Of a stretch of 5,447 nt of DNA, positions 1 through 5,447 are shown piece by piece. A program made the translations under genes and the position numbers. Numbering within the stretch: position 1 is the first letter of the stretch; each line of letters opens with the position of its first letter. Source of the stretch: Sedimentisphaerales bacterium (GTDB lineage: Bacteria > Planctomycetota > Phycisphaerae > Sedimentisphaerales > SM23-30); contig DAOWIP010000161.1 in assembly GCA_030640865.1 (NCBI GenBank), positions 1 through 5,447 of the forward strand, written 5' to 3'. A model generated the notes under the pieces. That model did not search any database, was not told the origin of the DNA, and worked only from the letters and a program-made list of their open reading frames with translations.

Positions 1-756
1 CCAGGCTCGGCGAACTGGTTTCGACCAGGCAGGAAAGACGTTGTTTGGATTCTCATCGGGAGCTACGATAATAAGTTATATTGTATCGACGCCGCCACGG
101 GCCGAGCGGTCTGGACATATAAAAGTGATAACTATATCAACGGCACGCCTGCCGTTAGTTCAATTGAGGAGGCTTCCCGTGTCGAAACCTCAAGCAAAGA
201 GCAAATCGGCCCGGTAAGCAAAATGGTGGTTTTCGGCGGCTGCGATGCCAAGTTGCATATTCTCTCCGCCCTCAACGGCAAACTGACCCGACAGATTGAC
301 TGCGGCGCTTACATTGCCGGCTCCGCCGCGTTAGCCGATGGCCTGGCCTTCGTAGGCAATTACGAAGACTCCTTCATATGCGCCGACATCAACACAGGTA
401 ATATCGTATGGCGGTATCAGAATGAAGGCGATCCGTTTTATTCCTCTCCGGCAGTGGGAGAAAAACGCGTCGTTGTCGGCGGGCGAGATAAACGTCTGTA
501 CTGCTTCAACCGGAAAGACGGAAAACTCTTATGGACATTTGCCACTAAAGGCGGAATCGACAGCTCACCAGTGATCTGCGACGGAAAAGTCATTATCGGC
601 TCGGACGACGGGCGATTATATATGGTAACACTGTCCGAGGGCAAACAAATCTGGTCGTACGAAATCGGCCAGGCAATTACAGCTTCACCGGCAGTAGCCG
701 GAGGAATGGTCATTGTCGGCAGTGAAGACGGCAACCTCTACGCTTTTGGTCCGTAA
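1..756 (+). CDS. PQQ-like beta-propeller repeat protein, C-terminal part (5' end outside window)
   Basis: The frame is open from base 1 to the TAA at 754-756, giving 251 residues. The ATG at 223 is internal, because clear propeller sequence precedes it. Seen: repeats of the form V-x-x-G-S/G-x-D-x-x-L-Y-x-x-(10-12)-W begin at residues 20, 79, 119, 160, 200 and 240 (numbered from the window edge), with closing Trp at 38, 137, 178 and 218. Period is 40-41 residues except for the first interval of 59. The second repeat lacks the Trp (L-T-R in its place). The final repeat stops after its L-Y-A-F strand, as expected if an N-terminal strand closes the ring. Known: this W-motif fold occurs in BamB and many planctomycetal secreted proteins and usually does not bind PQQ. 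Inferred: an extracytoplasmic binding or scaffold protein. No catalytic residues or ligand can be assigned. It lies 149 bases before the ABC ATPase start on the same strand. Confidence 0.9.
   Translation, partial: PGSANWFRPGRKDVVWILIGSYDNKLYCIDAATGRAVWTYKSDNYINGTPAVSSIEEASRVETSSKEQIGPVSKMVVFGGCDAKLHILSALNGKLTRQIDCGAYIAGSAALADGLAFVGNYEDSFICADINTGNIVWRYQNEGDPFYSSPAVGEKRVVVGGRDKRLYCFNRKDGKLLWTFATKGGIDSSPVICDGKVIIGSDDGRLYMVTLSEGKQIWSYEIGQAITASPAVAGGMVIVGSEDGNLYAFGP
160..222 (+). other. Hydrophilic insertion between propeller blades
   Basis: Residues about 54-74 of the visible part of the first gene interrupt an otherwise regular 40-residue blade period, stretching the first interval to 59. The segment is rich in Ser, Glu and Lys (I-E-E-A-S-R-V-E-T-S-S-K-E-Q) and has no strand-like hydrophobic alternation, so it probably forms an exposed loop. 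Boundaries are approximate. Confidence 0.6.
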
Positions 757-801
757 TCTCTGTTTCGGATATTTGTAGCATAGTGCTCACGATTGAATTT
801 C

Positions 802-830
802 CCCGTTAGGACACGGGTAAGTAACCTTAC
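802..830. repeat. Two small overlapping inverted repeats in the intergenic gap
   Basis: CCCGT at 802-806 can pair with ACGGG at 813-817 (6-base loop). GTAAG at 817-821 can pair with CTTAC at 826-830 (TAAC loop). The stems share G817, so they could compete. Neither is followed by a T-tract, so this is not a convincing intrinsic terminator. Five-base stems are common by chance, and a regulatory role is speculative. Confidence 0.25.
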
Positions 831-890
831 AGCAATATGTTACGATTTCGCTCGCGGGAAATCCCATACGCGGTGCGTATAATAATGGCA

Positions 891-894
891 GGGA
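891..894 (+). promoter_or_regulatory. Weak ribosome-binding site supporting the ATPase start at 906
   Basis: GGGA lies 11 bases before the ATG at 906. Neither of the upstream in-frame ATGs (837 and 885) has a purine-rich site at a usable distance, so this modestly favours 906. The match is short and the spacing a little long. Confidence 0.35.
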
Positions 895-905
895 ATAAAA
901 CAACA

Positions 906-1619
906 ATGCTTAAACTCGTCAATATATACAAGCGATATAGCACTATCGGGCCAAAAGAAGAGGGTTTTGTACTGAAAGATATCTGCTGGGAAGTCAAAGC
1001 GGGACAGTCAGCGGCAATAACCGGCCCGTCCGGTTCCGGTAAAAGCACACTTTTAAATATCATCGGGGCACTCGACAAACCCACGTCCGGCAAAGTACTG
1101 ATAGACGGAAAAGACCTGACGAAACTTGACGATATTGAACTGGCAGGTCTGCGAAATCTCGAAATCGGTTTTGTGTTCCAACTACATCATCTGCTGCCAC
1201 AGTGCACCGTGCTGGAAAATGTTCTGATTCCAACCCTGGCCCAACCCGTCGGCGGCAACCGACAAAAAACGAGATCACACAGTCAATATAAACCGTCGGA
1301 AAGGGCGCAAGAACTACTCGAACGGGTCGGGCTGAGCCATCGACTTCACCATCGGCCCGGCCAATTGTCCGGCGGCGAACGGCAACGGGTGGCAATGGTT
1401 CGAGCCTTGATTAACCGTCCAAGGCTACTACTGTGCGATGAACCGACCGGCTCATTAGACCAAGCCGCCTCAGAAAACCTTGCCGAATTGATGATCGAAC
1501 TGAATCGCACCGAAGGAGTAACACTGATCACGGCAAGCCATTCCCTGAAACTGGCACAACGTATGGATCAGATGTGGGAACTGAGTAACGGACAATTGCT
1601 ACCCGGTACTTTGTTATGA
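906..1619 (+). CDS. LolD/MacB-type ABC transporter ATP-binding protein
   Basis: A cytoplasmic ATPase that powers the permease encoded directly downstream. Numbered from the ATG at 906 (237 residues), it shows Walker A G-P-S-G-S-G-K-S-T at 40-48, a Q-loop F-Q at 91-92 followed by H-H-L-L-P and L-E-N-V, the ABC signature L-S-G-G-E-R-Q at 154-160, Walker B L-L-L-C-D-E at 174-179 with the D-loop S-L-D after it, and the H-loop His at 212. The H-H-L-L-P stretch after the Q-loop is characteristic of LolD-like ATPases. All catalytic residues are present, so it should be active. The frame is open to ATGs at 837 and 885, which would add 23 or 7 residues. I chose 906 because M-L-K-L-V-N-I-Y-K-R-Y is the usual family N-terminus. 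Its TGA overlaps the permease ATG (ATGA), indicating translational coupling. Family is certain; the exact substrate is not. Confidence 0.96.
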   Translation: MLKLVNIYKRYSTIGPKEEGFVLKDICWEVKAGQSAAITGPSGSGKSTLLNIIGALDKPTSGKVLIDGKDLTKLDDIELAGLRNLEIGFVFQLHHLLPQCTVLENVLIPTLAQPVGGNRQKTRSHSQYKPSERAQELLERVGLSHRLHHRPGQLSGGERQRVAMVRALINRPRLLLCDEPTGSLDQAASENLAELMIELNRTEGVTLITASHSLKLAQRMDQMWELSNGQLLPGTLL

Positions 1620-4600
1620 TAACACTGAGAACCTTATTTATACGCAGCATATTTTTTTACCGGCGTACTAACCTGGCGGTACTGCTTGGGGCTGCCGTCA
1701 GTACCGCTGTTCTGGTCGGTGCGCTGTTGATCGGGGACTCAGTACGTTTCAGCTTACAGCGGATGGCTGCCTCTCGCCTGGGCCGAGTTCATCTGGCAAT
1801 GACAAACCCGGACCGATTCCATCGAGCAGGTCTGGCCGATGAACTGGCGGTGGAATTGCACACTGAGGCTGCCGCTGTCCTGCGTCTGGCAGGGGCGGTC
1901 TCCATTAACCAGCCAACCGGCTCCGTCAAAAATAATAAGCGTGTCAATCACGTCGAGGTTCTCGGCGTGAACAACCGCTTCTGGAACATAGGACCCGAAC
2001 AACAGATTTTTCACATAGAACCGGATGAGATTATCCTGAACAAGCCGTTAGCAGCACGGTTGGCGGCGACCGCAGGCGATATGGTTGTGTTACGTGTGCG
2101 TAAACCATCTCTGCTTTCCGGTGAAGCACCGCTGTCGGTCGTGGATGATGACTCCGTAGCCGCCCTATTGAGAGTTAAAGCCGTAATTTCCGAATCTGAT
2201 TTCGGGCACTTTAGCCTTAAGGCCAATCAGATCGCTCCTTATAACGCTTTCGTGTCCCTTACAACTCTTGCCGCAAAAGTCGAACAGCCCGGCTGTGCCA
2301 ATATGATCCTTCTGAGCAATAATACCAAAGGCAGCCTGACAACAGATGAAGCCGCAGCGGCAATAAAGCGACATTGGCAGCTCGCTGACGCCGCTCTGGA
2401 ATTACGCGAATTACAACAACAGAATCAACTCGAACTGCGCTCCCGACGAATATTCATAGAAGATACGATTCTCGAAACCACATCAAAAGCAAAAGTTAAA
2501 TCAACCGGAATATTAACCTATCTAATAAATGAACTGCGTGTCAACAATCGCACTACGCCCTACTCGTTTGTTTCGGCAATTGAAAAATCCCGCGACGGCA
2601 GCGGTCTTGTTCCCGCCGATATGGATGACGACGAAATAATCATCAACAATTGGCTGGTCGAGGACTTGAAAGCCAAAGTGGGCGATATAATAAATCTGAC
2701 TTATTTTGTTTCCGGACCAATGCGTAAGCTCGCGGAACGCACAAGCAAGTTTCGTGTGCGGGCCGTAGTGCCCATCGAAGGCAGAGCGGCTGATCGTGAG
2801 CTAATGCCGGATTTCGCGGGGCTGGCCGATGTTGAAAACTGTCGCGACTGGCGGCCGGGAGTACCTGTTAATCTTGACGCCATTCGCGATAAAGACGAGG
2901 ACTACTGGGATCGCTATCGCGGCACACCCAAGGCATTCATCACACTTTCGGCCGGTCAGAAAATCTGGAAAAACCGTTTCGGCAGTGTTACGGCCCTGCG
3001 TTGGCCGCTGACAGAAGATAGTCGCAAAATTGTGGAAAACACGATTCTACAGAAAGCGAACCCGGCCCAATTTGGCACTTTCTTTCAGCCGGTTGCCCGA
3101 CAGGGGCGACAGGCAAGCGAAAACGCTCTTAATTTCGGGCACCTTTTTCTGGGCCTGAGTTTTTTTGTTGTCGTCTCGGCGTTACTGCTGACGGGACTAT
3201 TGTTCGTGCTCGGCATTGACCATCGCCGCGCTGAAATCGGCATATTGCAGGCATTAGGTTTTTCCGTCGGTCGGGTGCGTTTGTTATGGCTTTGGCAGGC
3301 CGGTGCGCTGGCAATGTTGGGAGCGATTATCGGCTTACCCTGTGGTATGGCATATACATGGATGATGCTGCATGGTCTGGCAACGATATGGCGAGATGCT
3401 ATCGGCAGTTCGATAATCCACTTTCACGCTGAACCGTCCAGCCTGCTGGTCGGTGGGACCGCGGGGTTAATCACCGCCCTATCGGCCATATCCGTTACCT
3501 TACGCCATCATACCCGCCGAACAGCACGGGAACTGCTGTCAGATGATACAAGTCTGCAACTGCAAAAGGCGGCCACTGTATCCAACAAGAGTAATAATGG
3601 GTTATGGGTGGGGCTTGTTTGCGCTGCCCTGGCTTTGGTGATGGTCCTGGCGGGGCTATACAGTAAAGATGTTTCTGCGGGCCTCTTTTTCATCGCCGGC
3701 GCCCTTCTGTTGTGTTCGTCGCTTGGCTTTACGGCAGCTCTGCTTAACAGGTCAGGCCGTCGGGCCGGGGTGTCTCAATTAACTATCCCGTCCCTGGCCG
3801 TTCGGAATTTGACGAGGCGTTCAGGTCGCACACTGGCGATAGTGGCCCTGTTGAGTTGCGGTGTTTTTATTATCTTTTCCGTGGGAGCCAACCGACATGA
3901 CAGTTTGGCCAACGCTGAGAAACGCTCATCAGGCACAGGCGGTTTCGCTCTGATGAGTGAGTCAACCCTGCCGATATATAACGATTTAAACAGCGAAAAA
4001 ACACGTAATAAATTCCTGCTCGAACCCAAACTTTTCCAACAAGTAAAGATTGTTCATCTGCGAGTAAGGGACGGCGATGACGCCAGTTGCCTGAATTTGA
4101 ACCAGGCCCAGATGCCACGCCTGTTAGGTGTTGCCCCGGAAGAACTGGACGCCCGCGGCGCATTCACCTTCGTCAAAACCCTTGACGGAACCGATTGGGC
4201 CAACAAACATAACAAAACCGACGATAATAACAACACGTCAGTCGATAATAACGGCACGTCAGTATCACACCCGTGGTTGCTGTTGGCACAAAAACAAGAT
4301 GATGGTTGTATTCCGGCTATTGCGGACGCGACCACGATTAAATGGGCGATGGGTAAGGCAATCGGTGATAAGCTGACCTTTACCGACGATTATGGACGCG
4401 ATTTTAAGATAAGGCTGGTCGGCGCCCTGAAGAATACTATCCTGCAGGGCAGCCTTGTCATTTCCGAACAGAATTTTATCGAGCGATTTCCATCACAAGA
4501 TGGTTATCGTATGTTCCTGATCGATTGTCCCACAGAAAACTCTAACAAGGTCTCACAAGCATTGTCAGATCGACTTACCGAAAAGGCACTGGATGTACAT

Positions 4601-5023
4601 ACCACCGTACAAAAACTCGGATCATTCAACGCCGTGCAAAATACTTACTTGTCAATCTTTCAACTTCTGGGAGGCCTGGGATTAATATTAGGCAGTGTCG
4701 GGCTGGGCGTAGTACTGATGCGTAACGTATTAGAACGTCGAGGCGAATTCGCCATGCTGAGGGCAATCGGATTCGATAAAAAAACACTGAAACGCCTGAT
4801 TTTATACGAACACTGGATAAGCCTGTTTGCGGGACTGATATGCGGTGTCGGGGCGGCCCTGATAGCCGTACTGCCGGCAGTGAGAGGAGCAGGGACACAA
4901 GTGCCGTGGCTCCAACTTTTGCTAACCCTTGTTGTTGTGGCTGTAATCGGTATAATATGGATATGGCTGGCGGCGGGGGCGGCGATGAAGGGTGAGTTGC
5001 TGCCGGCGTTGAGTGAAGAATAA
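1616..5023 (+). CDS. FtsX-like/MacB-like ABC transporter permease, ten-helix duplicated form
   Basis: An 1135-residue inner-membrane permease, partner of the ATPase upstream. Likely helices lie at about 19-40, 511-534, 561-583, 608-629, 663-682, 687-709, 739-757, 1012-1034, 1067-1087 and 1098-1121. Each half is one helix, a large extracytoplasmic domain, then three FtsX-type helices, and helices 5 and 6 join the halves. The cytoplasmic coupling motif occurs twice: R-R-A-E-I-G-I-L-Q-A-L-G-F at 537-549 and R-R-G-E-F-A-M-L-R-A-I-G-F at 1041-1053. The layout matches YbbP-type permeases rather than the four-helix LolC/LolE or MacB. The first extracytoplasmic domain (about 45-505) is much longer than the second (about 760-1005). 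The start is the coupled ATG in ATGA, with no good ribosome-binding site of its own. The protein should use ATP-driven motion to act on envelope lipids, lipoproteins or exported molecules; which of these is not visible. Family confident, substrate unknown. Confidence 0.94.
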   Translation: MITLRTLFIRSIFFYRRTNLAVLLGAAVSTAVLVGALLIGDSVRFSLQRMAASRLGRVHLAMTNPDRFHRAGLADELAVELHTEAAAVLRLAGAVSINQPTGSVKNNKRVNHVEVLGVNNRFWNIGPEQQIFHIEPDEIILNKPLAARLAATAGDMVVLRVRKPSLLSGEAPLSVVDDDSVAALLRVKAVISESDFGHFSLKANQIAPYNAFVSLTTLAAKVEQPGCANMILLSNNTKGSLTTDEAAAAIKRHWQLADAALELRELQQQNQLELRSRRIFIEDTILETTSKAKVKSTGILTYLINELRVNNRTTPYSFVSAIEKSRDGSGLVPADMDDDEIIINNWLVEDLKAKVGDIINLTYFVSGPMRKLAERTSKFRVRAVVPIEGRAADRELMPDFAGLADVENCRDWRPGVPVNLDAIRDKDEDYWDRYRGTPKAFITLSAGQKIWKNRFGSVTALRWPLTEDSRKIVENTILQKANPAQFGTFFQPVARQGRQASENALNFGHLFLGLSFFVVVSALLLTGLLFVLGIDHRRAEIGILQALGFSVGRVRLLWLWQAGALAMLGAIIGLPCGMAYTWMMLHGLATIWRDAIGSSIIHFHAEPSSLLVGGTAGLITALSAISVTLRHHTRRTARELLSDDTSLQLQKAATVSNKSNNGLWVGLVCAALALVMVLAGLYSKDVSAGLFFIAGALLLCSSLGFTAALLNRSGRRAGVSQLTIPSLAVRNLTRRSGRTLAIVALLSCGVFIIFSVGANRHDSLANAEKRSSGTGGFALMSESTLPIYNDLNSEKTRNKFLLEPKLFQQVKIVHLRVRDGDDASCLNLNQAQMPRLLGVAPEELDARGAFTFVKTLDGTDWANKHNKTDDNNNTSVDNNGTSVSHPWLLLAQKQDDGCIPAIADATTIKWAMGKAIGDKLTFTDDYGRDFKIRLVGALKNTILQGSLVISEQNFIERFPSQDGYRMFLIDCPTENSNKVSQALSDRLTEKALDVHTTVQKLGSFNAVQNTYLSIFQLLGGLGLILGSVGLGVVLMRNVLERRGEFAMLRAIGFDKKTLKRLILYEHWISLFAGLICGVGAALIAVLPAVRGAGTQVPWLQLLLTLVVVAVIGIIWIWLAAGAAMKGELLPALSEE
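4222..4263 (+). repeat. Tandem 21-base direct repeat inside the permease gene
   Basis: Two adjacent 21-base copies, 4222-4242 and 4243-4263, differ at two positions (AACACG versus GGCACG in the middle). They encode D-N-N-N-T-S-V followed by D-N-N-G-T-S-V, residues 870-883. The preceding stretch N-K-H-N-K-T-D is also Asn-rich. Because the unit is a multiple of three, copy-number change would keep the frame. The repeat lies in the second extracytoplasmic domain and probably forms a flexible surface loop. Confidence 0.9.
4929..4956 (+). promoter_or_regulatory. Possible sigma70-type promoter inside the permease 3' end
   Basis: A perfect TATAAT at 4951-4956 is preceded, 16 bases away, by TTGTTG at 4929-4934 (three of six matches to TTGACA). 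It would start transcripts near 4963, about 165 bases before the second propeller gene. TATAAT also occurs at 878-883 and in the middle of the permease gene without a good upstream box, so chance is a serious alternative. Confidence 0.2.
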
Positions 5024-5068
5024 ATGAGTTGTGAGAAAAAGAGTGGAGGGTGGAAGAGGAACTAAACA

Positions 5069-5131
5069 TTGAATAAGATCGCCACACGGAGTGTGCCTCC
5101 CACTTTAGTAAGAACCGCGGGAATAATATGA
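5069..5131 (+). CDS. Possible 20-codon leader reading frame overlapping the next start
   Basis: GAGGA at 5056-5060 is the best Shine-Dalgarno-like site in this gap. Eight bases after it a TTG at 5069 opens a 20-codon frame beginning (M)-N-K-I-A-T-R-S-V-P-P, ending at TGA 5129-5131. That stop overlaps the ATG of the second propeller gene as ATGA, the same coupling arrangement used between the ATPase and permease. If translated it could deliver ribosomes to the propeller gene, whose own site is weak. There is no homology support, and a frame this short could easily be chance. It lies in the permease frame but is separated from it by stops at 5021 and 5063. Confidence 0.2.
   Translation: MNKIATRSVPPTLVRTAGII
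5083..5095. repeat. Small hairpin in the leader of the second propeller gene
   Basis: CACAC at 5083-5087 can pair with GTGTG at 5091-5095 around a GGA loop. AGTGGAGG near 5042-5049 can additionally pair, with one bulged base, with CCTCCCACT at 5096-5104, enclosing the small stem in a longer one. No T-tract follows, so it does not look like a terminator. It could be an RNA structure in the 5' leader, but stability was judged only by eye. Confidence 0.3.
5119..5122 (+). promoter_or_regulatory. Weak ribosome-binding site for the second propeller gene
   Basis: GGGA stands five bases before the ATG at 5128. It is a short match, compatible with the ATG at 5128 but not strong evidence for it. The next in-frame ATG (5188) would remove the first half of the hydrophobic N-terminal segment. 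Confidence 0.35.
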
Positions 5132-5447
5132 AGGAAATCTCCGCCGTAAAAACCCTGCCGTACGCAGTCGCTTTAGCGGGGTGCATAATGTTACTTGTAT
5201 GGAATCTCTATTCCATCGATAAGCTGCCTATGCGCGTCCCCGGAAAAGAGGTGACGGATATACAGCCGGTTGATGAAAACGTCTTGATCGATCTGGAAGG
5301 AACACTCGAAAAACTCAACGGTGTGCCGGCTGCCCTTAATGGAACCTGGCCGCGATTTCGGGGGGACAATTTCGACGCGATATTTACCGACGAGCGGGTC
5401 AAATTGATTAAAAGTTGGCCCGCTGACGGCCCACGGGTTTTATGGAC
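5128..5447 (+). CDS. PQQ-like beta-propeller repeat protein, N-terminal part (3' end outside window)
   Basis: An open frame of 106 complete codons from the ATG at 5128 runs off the right edge. Residues 1-9 carry two lysines, and residues 10-30 are hydrophobic, forming an export or membrane-anchor segment. L-A-G-C at 16-19 fits a lipobox, but hydrophobic residues continue to 30, which fits a signal anchor better. A polar linker (about 31-72) follows, then W-P-R-F-R-G-D-N at 74-81 and W-P-A-D-G-P-R-V-L-W at 97-106. From memory, this W-P-x-F-R-G ... G-P-x-V-L-W pattern is the usual entry to PQQ-like propellers in planctomycetes, just before the first blade; no blade is visible yet. Inferred: a membrane-anchored or lipid-anchored extracytoplasmic propeller, perhaps paralogous to the gene at the left edge. 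It lies 104 bases after the permease on the same strand, possibly in the same operon. Confidence 0.85.
   Translation, partial: MKEISAVKTLPYAVALAGCIMLLVWNLYSIDKLPMRVPGKEVTDIQPVDENVLIDLEGTLEKLNGVPAALNGTWPRFRGDNFDAIFTDERVKLIKSWPADGPRVLW

Noticed and set aside
438..734. Reverse-strand open frame opposite the first propeller gene
   Set aside because: It is a mirror of the repeated blade codons; the forward frame has clear W-motif periodicity and the reverse does not.
757..836. Intrinsic terminator after the first propeller gene
   Set aside because: The available stems are only five bases and none is followed by a run of T.
878..883. Perfect TATAAT upstream of the ATPase
   Set aside because: No TTGACA-like box occurs 16-18 bases upstream, no extended -10 TG sits at the right place, and the same hexamer appears elsewhere in the window inside coding sequence.
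1060..1395. Reverse-strand open frame opposite the ABC ATPase
   Set aside because: It is fully antisense to the Q-loop-to-signature region of an intact ATPase gene and shows no family features; a shadow of codon bias.
5024..5065. 13-codon ATG frame immediately after the permease stop (TAAATG)
   Set aside because: It is very short, has no good ribosome-binding site of its own, and the Gly/Lys-rich product resembles nothing recognisable; the purine-rich stretch is better explained as the site for the TTG at 5069 or as non-coding spacer.
4626..5186. Reverse-strand open frame of 186 codons covering the permease 3' end and the following gap
   Set aside because: It lies mostly antisense to the strongly supported last FtsX unit, its translation is Ser/Pro/Arg-rich low-complexity without recognisable motifs, and it also covers the start of the second propeller gene.

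Overview
The window reads as bacterial chromosome of roughly balanced base composition. All four convincing genes point rightward: a truncated PQQ-like beta-propeller gene, a LolD-like ABC ATPase, a very large FtsX/MacB-type permease, and the start of a second PQQ-like beta-propeller gene. The W-P-x-F-R-G ... W-P-x-x-G-P-x-V-L-W opening of the last gene, and the G-D-S-V-R ... S-R-L-G-R stretch after the permease's first membrane segment, are what I associate with Planctomycetota, perhaps the Phycisphaerae side. That placement is an inference from protein style, with no marker gene to confirm it.

Layout. Bases 1-756 hold the last 251 residues of an extracytoplasmic propeller, with six W-motif repeats at a period near 40 residues. 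Bases 757-905 are a short gap with two small overlapping inverted repeats and alternative start codons for the next gene. Bases 906-1619 encode the ABC ATPase with every catalytic motif intact. Its stop overlaps the permease start by four bases (ATGA). Bases 1616-5023 encode the 1135-residue permease, which shows about ten membrane segments arranged as two MacB-like halves joined by a two-helix linker. Bases 5024-5127 are a leader containing a small hairpin and a possible 20-codon reading frame that overlaps the next start. From 5128 to the right edge runs the N-terminus of a second propeller protein with a membrane-targeting segment.

How they may work together. The ATPase and permease almost certainly form one type VII ABC (mechanotransmission) complex, in which cytoplasmic ATP hydrolysis drives movement of large extracytoplasmic domains. 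Relatives extract lipoproteins (LolCDE), expel substrates from the periplasm (MacB) or act in cell-envelope processes (YbbA-YbbP). The two propeller proteins on either side are probably exported or membrane-anchored scaffold or binding proteins. Their co-orientation suggests, but does not prove, a shared envelope function. I see no RNA gene, mobile element, CRISPR array or clear rho-independent terminator. The region looks like an ordinary but under-characterised envelope locus. The points most worth following are the propeller/ABC/propeller arrangement, the coupled leader reading frame, and the repeat-expanded loop in the permease.
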